DNA of 21,046 bases from NCBI GenBank assembly GCA_030018875.1, contig JASEHK010000005.1:1-21046 (forward strand), given 5' to 3'. This document shows, in pieces, positions 1 to 6,023 of this stretch. The notes under the pieces were generated by a model that was given only the letters and a program-made list of their open reading frames with translations, searched no databases and was not told the DNA's origin. A program made the position numbers and the translations under genes. The DNA comes from Endomicrobiia bacterium (lineage in GTDB: Bacteria > Elusimicrobiota > Endomicrobiia > PHAN01). Numbering within the stretch: the stretch's first letter is position 1; each line of letters opens with the position of its first letter.

Positions 1-1028
1 ATCAGATATTTCTGGAGCCGGAGGGGTTCGATACCGACGAGTATTACGCCAACGGAATTTTTACCAGTATGCCCGAGGATGTTCAGGAGGACATCGTGCG
101 CGCCATGCCGGGATGCGAGCGCGCCGAGATAATCCGCTACGGCTACGCCGTCGAATACGACTACTTCGACCCCACGCAACTTAAAAGCACTCTTGAGACC
201 AAGTCCGTCGAGAATCTTTATCTGGCCGGCCAGGTCAACGGCACCACGGGTTACGAAGAGGCCGCTGCGCTGGGGCTTATGGCGGGCATTAACGCCGCCC
301 TCAAACTTCAAAACAAAGAGTCATTTGTCCTCGGCAGACACGAGGCGTACATAGGCGTTCTTATAGACGACCTCGTCACAAAAGGCGTTACGGAGCCCTA
401 CCGGCTTTTCACCTCTCGCGCCGAATACCGGCTTTCGCTCAGATGGGACAACGCGGATTTGAGGCTGATGCCTTACGCTTTCGATTTCGGGTTTTTCGAC
501 GATGAGACGCGCCGGAACTTTGAATTGTACAAGTCGGCTGTGGGTAATACCGCCGCGTCTCTGATAAGCAAGAAGGGCGGCTCACCCGATATTTCCGCCG
601 ACGCCGCGGCCGAGATGTCGGACTATGCGCCGTCGGGCGATTCCCCGTGGACGCGCCGTCGCGCGGCGTATCAGATAGCCACGACGGTAAAATATGACGG
701 ATACATACGCCGCCAGAGTCTCGACGTGGAGCGGTTGAAGAGGCTCGACGGCAAAAAAATCCCGGACGATTTTGATTACGGCTCTCTCATGGGCGTTCTC
801 AACGAGACAAGAGAGAAACTCATAAAAATCAGACCCGCGACGCTGGGTCAGGCCATGAGGATATCGGGGATAACTCCGACGGACGCGGCTGTTCTTCACA
901 TCCACATAGAAAAGAAATTGCGCGGCGGGCGCATAGAAAAAAAGTCGTGCGGCGGGCAGATAGAAAAAATATCGCGCAGTGCGCCGGGCGCATCAGGGCA
1001 TTTGTCCGCGCCGACGGGGCGCAAATGA
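1..1028 (+). CDS. mnmG: tRNA uridine-5-carboxymethylaminomethyl modification enzyme MnmG, C-terminal part (5' end outside window)
   Basis: MnmG (GidA) is an FAD/NADH protein that works with MnmE to place carboxymethylaminomethyl groups on U34 of some tRNAs. The reading frame is open from base 3, before the first in-frame ATG at 69, so the gene starts upstream. Visible family landmarks are QIFLEPEG near the edge, the GidA signature AGQVNGTTGYEEAAA followed by GLMAGINAAL, then EAYIGVLIDDLVTKG and TEPYRLFTSRAEYRLSLR, and the helical C-terminal domain ending in IRPATLGQAMRISGITP. The protein then runs about 35 residues past the usual family end in a basic tail built from a 27-bp tandem repeat. 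The stop overlaps the rsmG start as ATGA at 1025-1028, giving the common mnmG-rsmG pair with likely translational coupling. Confidence 0.96.
   Translation, partial: QIFLEPEGFDTDEYYANGIFTSMPEDVQEDIVRAMPGCERAEIIRYGYAVEYDYFDPTQLKSTLETKSVENLYLAGQVNGTTGYEEAAALGLMAGINAALKLQNKESFVLGRHEAYIGVLIDDLVTKGVTEPYRLFTSRAEYRLSLRWDNADLRLMPYAFDFGFFDDETRRNFELYKSAVGNTAASLISKKGGSPDISADAAAEMSDYAPSGDSPWTRRRAAYQIATTVKYDGYIRRQSLDVERLKRLDGKKIPDDFDYGSLMGVLNETREKLIKIRPATLGQAMRISGITPTDAAVLHIHIEKKLRGGRIEKKSCGGQIEKISRSAPGASGHLSAPTGRK
906..986 (+). repeat. 27-bp tandem repeat, about three degenerate units, inside the 3' end of mnmG
   Basis: Units begin at 906, 933 and 960, each opening with ATAGAAAA and continuing to a GCGG/CGGGC core. 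The period is 27 bp (nine codons), so the frame is kept and the encoded tail repeats IEKK/IEKI-type segments spaced by GG. Units 1 and 2 are clearly alike; unit 3 is more diverged. It is probably an internal duplication in a weakly constrained C-terminal tail. Confidence 0.75.
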
Positions 1029-1744
1029 AATATCTCGAAGATTTTTTGAGAAAACATCTGCCCGCCCCGTCGCTTGGCGATGCGCTTGAAAAATTCCGCA
1101 TTTTGCGCGAGGTCCTCAAAAAAAGAAACGAAATAATGAATCTCACCGCCGTTTCCGACGACGAAGGCATCGAGATACGGCATTTTATGGATTCGCTCGC
1201 CGCTCTCGACGTCGGAGTAAAAGGCTCCGATTCTCTTATGGATATCGGTTCGGGGGGAGGTTTTCCGGCGCTGCCTCTTAAAATAGTTCTGAGCCAATTA
1301 GGGCTCGCGGTCGTCGAGGCGACGTTCAAAAAAGCGGCTTTTATAGAAGACACAGTCCGCGCGCTCGGTCTGGACGGTGTTAAGGTTTACGGTTCCAGAA
1401 GCGAAGAATTGCCCCAGACGCTGCTCGGTTCGTTCGATTGGGTGTGCGCTCGAGCTCTATCAAAGCCACCCGCCGCCGTAGAACTGATGCTCCCGTGGGC
1501 GAAGGTCTCGGGACATTGTCTTCTTTACGCGGCCTCGTCGGTGAAACCCGATGATATCGCCGCCGTCTGCGCTGCTCTCGGCGGAGAAATTTCGTCGGTG
1601 ATGGATTATAAACTGCCGCGTTCCGCGTCTGACCCGTCGCCGGAAGAGGTTGTCAGAAAAATCATAGTCGTGAAAAAAATGCGCGTTACTCCGCCCGGCT
1701 ATCCGCGACGAGCGGGGCTTGCCGCGAAAAACCCGATAGTTTGA
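1025..1744 (+). CDS. rsmG: 16S rRNA (guanine-527-N7)-methyltransferase RsmG
   Basis: RsmG (GidB) methylates N7 of G527 in 16S rRNA using S-adenosylmethionine. The 239-residue product has the typical NEIMNLTAV segment (about residues 35-43), RHFMDSLA, the glycine-rich SAM motif LMDIGSGGGFPALPLK (about 71-86), the SRSEEL segment followed by the CARALS motif, and a canonical PGYPRRAG...KNPIV C-terminus. I chose ATG 1025 because it overlaps the mnmG stop and gives the usual N-terminus (MKYLEDFLRK). An in-frame ATG at 947 lies inside the mnmG repeat tail and would add 26 unlikely residues. No Shine-Dalgarno sequence is obvious, consistent with coupling to mnmG. Confidence 0.96.
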   Translation: MKYLEDFLRKHLPAPSLGDALEKFRILREVLKKRNEIMNLTAVSDDEGIEIRHFMDSLAALDVGVKGSDSLMDIGSGGGFPALPLKIVLSQLGLAVVEATFKKAAFIEDTVRALGLDGVKVYGSRSEELPQTLLGSFDWVCARALSKPPAAVELMLPWAKVSGHCLLYAASSVKPDDIAAVCAALGGEISSVMDYKLPRSASDPSPEEVVRKIIVVKKMRVTPPGYPRRAGLAAKNPIV

Positions 1745-1768
1745 GTCAATCGGAAGACCCCGTTATTT

Positions 1769-1919
1769 GTTATTCTGACCCCGCCAAGGCGGGGGAAGAA
1801 TCTCATATTCCGACGACAAACGGGACATTTCACGGAGCATGCCCCGAGCCAAAGACGAGACCCTTCCCCCGACGTTACGTCGGGATCAGGGCGACAGAAG
1901 CGAAGGGTTCGGGGTGACA
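1769..1919. repeat. multi-hairpin intergenic repeat element (TATTCTGA type)
   Basis: The rsmG-HEAT gap holds a structured element. CCCCGCC-AA-GGCGGGG forms a hairpin at 1779-1794. ACCCTTC (1860-1866) pairs with GAAGGGT (1902-1908) and encloses CCCGACG-TTA-CGTCGGG (1868-1884). The outer ends, TATTCTGACCCC on the left and GGGGTGACAT on the right, are imperfectly complementary. The GC hairpin followed by GAAGAATCTC parallels the element at 16666-16765 (GAAGCAATCTC), so the two look like relatives. No ORF is credible here. The rest of the gap to 2017 is AT-rich with possible promoter sequence (TTGGCT at 1938, TATAAA at 1962, 18-bp spacer). Confidence 0.65.
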
Positions 1920-2003
1920 TTTTGGACACTTTTTCAATTGGCTCGTACTTAATTAGTTTCGTATAAATAAAATCTCATTTTTTAGTGTGTGAACGTTTTT
2001 TTG

Positions 2004-2009
2004 TAGAAT
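2004..2009 (+). promoter_or_regulatory. -10-like box TAGAAT just upstream of the HEAT-repeat gene
   Basis: TAGAAT ends 8 nt before ATG 2018 and no Shine-Dalgarno sequence lies between them. Transcription would begin one or two bases before the start codon, giving a nearly leaderless mRNA. No convincing -35 is visible. The same arrangement precedes ileS and larC. Confidence 0.45.
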
Positions 2010-2017
2010 ATCCCATT

Positions 2018-4225
2018 ATGAACGATAAATGGCTTCTTGAGTTTTTTAAGGCCTTTCGGCTCTGCGTGACGACCCTGCGCATTTATCCCATCAACAATTC
2101 CAGCGCAATAAACGCGCTTGATACCGTCGAAAACTTACTCGACGAGCACCTTTCCAAAAACGATTCTCTCACGTTCACCGAGCTTTCGGGCAGGGCGGGA
2201 GTCGTTGGATTCGAGAATGTCTCGCAGGACGCCAAATCCCTGTCCGAGGAGCTTGGCAAGAACTTCGCGCGCTGCCGCGTCTCGTCGGTAACTATCAAAA
2301 AGGGATATACCCGCGAAGAACTCGTCTATATCGTGCAAAACTTAAGCAAATACTTTCGCGAGGACTGGCAGGCCGACGCCCTCGCTCGCGGCTTCGGGCA
2401 TCTCGGTTTCAATCAGGTCAAATATGTGGCCGTGACCGACGAGCAGGCCGTGGTGGATAAAATATCGTCGTTGGTGGGTGAAGCAGGCTCCGATGTCGCC
2501 GGAATATTGTCGCTCTTGAAGGAAGTTTACGACGATATGGACGGCCTGAGCGCGGCTTCGCGCCCGTCGGTAACGACTAAACTCGCATTAGAACTCTCGA
2601 AGCAGGAGCCGGAGGTTTTAAGAGAGATATTCGAGCGCGAACTGCCGCCCAAGATAGAAGCCAGCGGCATCAAGGAGAAGCTTCTCGCCGCGTTGACCAA
2701 GGATAAAATCACCGAGGTTTATCAGCAGATAACCAAATGGTACGGCGACATAAAATCGTCGGGGATTTCGGATTTCGAAGCCGTCGCGCAGCTCGACCGG
2801 CTCAAAAAATTTCTTGCCAAGATGCTCGAGTGTTCGGCCTCCCGCGAACTTCCGTTCAAACTTTACGAGGACCTTTTCAATCTCGGCCTGATAGAAAATA
2901 TTCCTGATTGGGCAGGCGGAAAATCTTTGCCGGACAATCTCGTAGAGCAACTTGAAATACTCAAAAATATCGGCGCGGAAGAATTAGTATCGTCGGTATG
3001 GGCCGAAAAACTCCCCGAACTCACCGAGAAACTCGTTTCCGCGCAGATGCGCGAGGATATAATCAAACTCATCCTCAAAATAACGGCCAACCACAAAAAT
3101 CCCGACGTCGCCGTGAGGCAAAAGGCCGCTTCGGCGCTGGCCGCGTCCATAAAAGTTCTCAAAGCGCGCGGCTATGAAAATCTCCTGTCCGTAAGCGAGC
3201 ACTTATTCGCCGAGTGGTTGGAGTCGGAAAGCTCTCGCGAAGTTTACGAGGCCCTTGCCGATATTCTCTTCGACAGAATAGTCAACCGCATACTGAATTC
3301 CGAGTTCGAACATGCGCAGAACCATTACGAGCTTTTTGGCAAGCTCGCGTCGGAACTCAACCGCGACGAAAACAAAAGGACTTATCTGGCCGGATTTATC
3401 TTGCGGCGGACACCCAAGATAGTGCCCATACTCCTCAACGACGTTAAATCCGCCGACGAGGTGCGTAAAAAAGAAGCCTTCGAATTTTTGTCTAAAATCG
3501 GCGATGGGGCTCTCGATCCCCTCGTTAAAATAATAAAAGAAGTCGCCGACGCCCACATCCGTATGCTTGCCGCCGGAATACTCAAAAACATGGGCAGTCC
3601 GGCGATAGTCAGAATAAAAGAAGAGCTCAATCTTGGCTTGACGAAAGATGAGATACACAGATTTCTCGAAGTCCTCAAATTTGTCGGCGATGGCAGTTTC
3701 TTCGACGAGGTCAGGCAACTCATGCGCTATCCTGACCGCGATATCAAACAGGAGATACTCAGATACGCAAGCCACATTGATATGGCGGACGTTGATAAGT
3801 TTCTGATGGAAAGTTTCAAGGATGAGGAAGTCGCGCGCATGGCGGTAAAACTTGCCGCCGCCCGTCGCTCCGCCGAAGTCATTCCGTCTTTGATACAGTT
3901 GATGACCTCGGCGCGCGACTGGGAATTGAAAGAAGAAATAGCCATAGCGATGGGCGAGATGGCCGACAAAAAGTTCGAGAAACCTGTTATAGAAATGCTT
4001 TCGTCATCGAGGGGCATTTTCCGCGCTATGAGCATCGAGCAGGAGCGCGCCCGCCTTCGCGCGGCTTATGTATTGAGACGATTCGGCGGCTCGCAGGAAG
4101 TTTTGAAGGCGCTTAAGAAAGCCGCCCGCGACAAGTCTCACGCCGTGGCGGTCACTGCCGCGGAGTCGCTGAAAATTTTGGAGTCGGCTCCGGCGATCTT
4201 ATCGAAACAAGGAACGAACACATGA
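2018..4225 (+). CDS. HEAT-repeat protein with a conserved-looking N-terminal domain, function unknown
   Basis: The protein has 735 residues from ATG 2018. An upstream in-frame GTG at 1985 would add 11 residues but has no ribosome site. There is no signal peptide or membrane segment, so it is probably cytoplasmic. The first ~150 residues (FRLCVTTLRIYPINN, then a short beta-rich part and IKKGYTREELVYIVQNLSKYF) resemble the domain seen before HEAT or HD-GYP modules in some bacterial signalling proteins. That resemblance is from memory. From roughly residue 360 to the end the sequence is paired amphipathic helices of HEAT type, such as RKKEAFEFLSKIGDGALDPL and AAYVLRRFGGSQEVLKALKK. HEAT solenoids usually act as protein-binding scaffolds; no catalytic motif is seen. 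The stop overlaps the next ATG (ATGA, 4222-4225). Confidence 0.85.
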   Translation: MNDKWLLEFFKAFRLCVTTLRIYPINNSSAINALDTVENLLDEHLSKNDSLTFTELSGRAGVVGFENVSQDAKSLSEELGKNFARCRVSSVTIKKGYTREELVYIVQNLSKYFREDWQADALARGFGHLGFNQVKYVAVTDEQAVVDKISSLVGEAGSDVAGILSLLKEVYDDMDGLSAASRPSVTTKLALELSKQEPEVLREIFERELPPKIEASGIKEKLLAALTKDKITEVYQQITKWYGDIKSSGISDFEAVAQLDRLKKFLAKMLECSASRELPFKLYEDLFNLGLIENIPDWAGGKSLPDNLVEQLEILKNIGAEELVSSVWAEKLPELTEKLVSAQMREDIIKLILKITANHKNPDVAVRQKAASALAASIKVLKARGYENLLSVSEHLFAEWLESESSREVYEALADILFDRIVNRILNSEFEHAQNHYELFGKLASELNRDENKRTYLAGFILRRTPKIVPILLNDVKSADEVRKKEAFEFLSKIGDGALDPLVKIIKEVADAHIRMLAAGILKNMGSPAIVRIKEELNLGLTKDEIHRFLEVLKFVGDGSFFDEVRQLMRYPDRDIKQEILRYASHIDMADVDKFLMESFKDEEVARMAVKLAAARRSAEVIPSLIQLMTSARDWELKEEIAIAMGEMADKKFEKPVIEMLSSSRGIFRAMSIEQERARLRAAYVLRRFGGSQEVLKALKKAARDKSHAVAVTAAESLKILESAPAILSKQGTNT

Positions 4226-4509
4226 AAGTCTCCGACGTAAAAATCAAAGACAAATACGCCTGCGGCATAGAGATAGCGCTCAATAATGCCGCTTTCATCA
4301 TCATCACTGCGCCCAAGGGATATGTCGCCTGCGGATACTGGAATATGGCCGCCGCCGAAAAGTTCGGCGACGCGGCCTGTATCGTGCGCGGCGTGAAAAA
4401 TCTCGACGATGCGCTGGCCGCCAAAATCATCGCCACCACCCCCGCCGCCCGCCGTCTGGGAATAAAGACCTCGATGGTCTGCCGCAAAGCCCTGGAAAAA
4501 CTCTTTTGA
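4222..4509 (+). CDS. DUF1805 (YunC-like) protein
   Basis: This 95-residue protein matches the DUF1805/YunC pattern. A short N-terminal strand (VSDVKIKDKYACGIEI) is followed by NAAFIIITAPKGYVACGYWNM, where the KGY..CGY/G..N segment is the family hallmark. Next come AAEKFGDAACIVRGVKNLDDALAAKI and a C-terminal helix ending in GIKTSMVCRKALEKL. The family is small and of unknown biochemical role. The length is normal. Its ATG overlaps the stop of the HEAT-repeat gene and its own TGA overlaps a TTG start of the methyltransferase gene, so all three are probably translated from one mRNA. A working link with the HEAT protein is inference from this coupling. Confidence 0.85.
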   Translation: MKVSDVKIKDKYACGIEIALNNAAFIIITAPKGYVACGYWNMAAAEKFGDAACIVRGVKNLDDALAAKIIATTPAARRLGIKTSMVCRKALEKLF

Positions 4510-6008
4510 AAAATCCCCGCAAACCGGCTCCTCGCCGTTCGACATATTCGATGCCCACGGCTGATAGAACTCTGATACTCGAAGCGGAAAAAATGACTGC
4601 TGGCGGACGATGTCTCGCCCGATGCGAGGGCAAGGTGTTTTTTATAGAAGGCGCCATCCCCGGCGAAAGAGTCGCCGCCGCCGTTACCTTCGAGAATAAA
4701 AATTACGGTGAAGCGTCGGCGGTGTCGCTGGAAACGCCGTCGCCGTCACGAATAACTCCGCCCTGCCCGCTGCATTTTGGTATCGCGGAAACCTCTGATG
4801 ACGCGAGCGCGTCGTCCCGAATTTTTTGCGGCGGATGCGACTGGCAGCATATCGAATACTCCCGTCAACTTGAGCTGAAAAAACAAATCGTCGCGGACGC
4901 TCTCGAACGCACGGCCAAAATACATCTTGCGCCGGAGGACTGCGTAATAGAGCCGTCGAGCGCCACTTTTCGTTATCGCAATAAGGCTCAGGCGCCGTTT
5001 ATCAATATCAACGCCATAGGCGAGCGCTCGGGAAGCGCGGATTCCGTCGCGGCGTTGCGCGCCGGATTTTTCGCGCGTGGCTCTCATGAAATCGTGTCCG
5101 CATCCGACTGTCCGTTGCAGCCCGCGGCGGTTTTCGATATCGTCAATTTCGTAAAAGAGGCCGCGCCCCGCTTGGGCATTCGGGCGTACGACGAGGATTC
5201 CGGACGCGGGTCGCTGAGACATCTTTATGTGCGCATCGTCGCCGGAGGCGATGAAGCAATGGTCGGCTTTGTCGTCAATCCGGCCGATACCCGGATAGAT
5301 GCGTACAAAACTCTCTCGGGGTATCTTGTCGCGGCTTTTCCATTCTTGCGCGGAGTTCTTATGAACGAAAATCAAGCGCGCACCAACGTGATATTCGGCC
5401 GGCGATGGCTGACGCTCGCGGGACGCAATTATGTGACCGAGGTTTTTTCCGACGGTACGCGCTTCAGGCTGACGGAGGGGGCGTTCTTTCAGGTCAACAC
5501 TCCCCTGGCCGAAAGTCTTTATCGCCACGCCGCCGCCGCGCTCTCATCGTCGCCGAAACTCTTGGACCTTTACGGCGGAGTGGGCGGGTTTGCGCTCGCC
5601 GCCGCGCGCCTGCCGGGCGTCCGCGAGATAATTTCCGTCGAAGAAAGCGAGACAGCCGTCAACGACGCTCTGGTAAACGCCCGCTTAAACTTAGCTGAAA
5701 ACATCACGTTTTACGCCCTTGCCGTCGAGAAATTTCTGTCGCGTGCTCCTCGCGCGGCGCGCGGCGCCTCTGTCATCGCCGACCCTCCGCGTTCCGGGTT
5801 AAGCCGTGAGGCCCTCGACGGAATCGTGGCTCTGTCTGCGCCGGAAATAGTTTACGTGTCGTGCGATCCCGCAACATTCGCCCGCGACGCGGGCATACTT
5901 TCGGCGAAAGGCTATGCGCTCTCTTCATTGCGAATGTTCGATATGTTTCCTCAGACGCATCACGTCGAGACCGCCGCGACCTTTCGTCTCAAATCCCGCC
6001 ATTTTTGA
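4506..6008 (+). CDS. rlmD: 23S rRNA (uracil-C5)-methyltransferase, RlmD/RumA family
   Basis: This 500-residue enzyme forms m5U in 23S rRNA using SAM. An N-terminal TRAM domain (about 20-75, TLILEAEKMTAGGRCLAR) precedes the Fe-S cysteines C87, C108, C111 and C202. The SAM motif is LLDLYGGVGGF, followed by VIADPPRSGL, the catalytic nucleophile C453 in YVSCDPATFARD, and general base E488 in THHVE. Between C87 and C108 there are about 15 more residues than the usual CPxFGxCGGC spacing. I chose TTG 4506 because TTGA overlaps the previous stop and gives a basic N-terminus as in E. coli; ATG 4551 is the alternative. Family members vary in target (U747, U1939 or tRNA U54), so the exact site is uncertain. 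Confidence 0.9.
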   Translation: MKNPRKPAPRRSTYSMPTADRTLILEAEKMTAGGRCLARCEGKVFFIEGAIPGERVAAAVTFENKNYGEASAVSLETPSPSRITPPCPLHFGIAETSDDASASSRIFCGGCDWQHIEYSRQLELKKQIVADALERTAKIHLAPEDCVIEPSSATFRYRNKAQAPFININAIGERSGSADSVAALRAGFFARGSHEIVSASDCPLQPAAVFDIVNFVKEAAPRLGIRAYDEDSGRGSLRHLYVRIVAGGDEAMVGFVVNPADTRIDAYKTLSGYLVAAFPFLRGVLMNENQARTNVIFGRRWLTLAGRNYVTEVFSDGTRFRLTEGAFFQVNTPLAESLYRHAAAALSSSPKLLDLYGGVGGFALAAARLPGVREIISVEESETAVNDALVNARLNLAENITFYALAVEKFLSRAPRAARGASVIADPPRSGLSREALDGIVALSAPEIVYVSCDPATFARDAGILSAKGYALSSLRMFDMFPQTHHVETAATFRLKSRHF

Positions 6009-6014
6009 TATAAT
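6006..6014 (+). promoter_or_regulatory. extended -10 promoter (TGA-TATAAT) of the ileS operon
   Basis: A perfect TATAAT (6009-6014) is preceded by TGA, which fits the TGN extended -10 pattern and is also the stop codon of the upstream methyltransferase gene. It ends 9 nt before the ileS ATG, with no Shine-Dalgarno sequence between. This suggests a transcript with only a few untranslated bases. No clear -35 is seen. Confidence 0.6.
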
Positions 6015-6023
6015 CTTCAACTT

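Noticed and set aside
947..1024. An upstream ATG for rsmG at 947.
   Set aside because: It lies inside the mnmG repeat tail, adds residues unlike any RsmG N-terminus and breaks the ATGA overlap pattern.
1745..2017. A small RNA gene or tRNA in the rsmG-HEAT gap.
   Set aside because: The hairpins are explained by a repeat element. No tRNA cloverleaf with T-loop or CCA features is seen.
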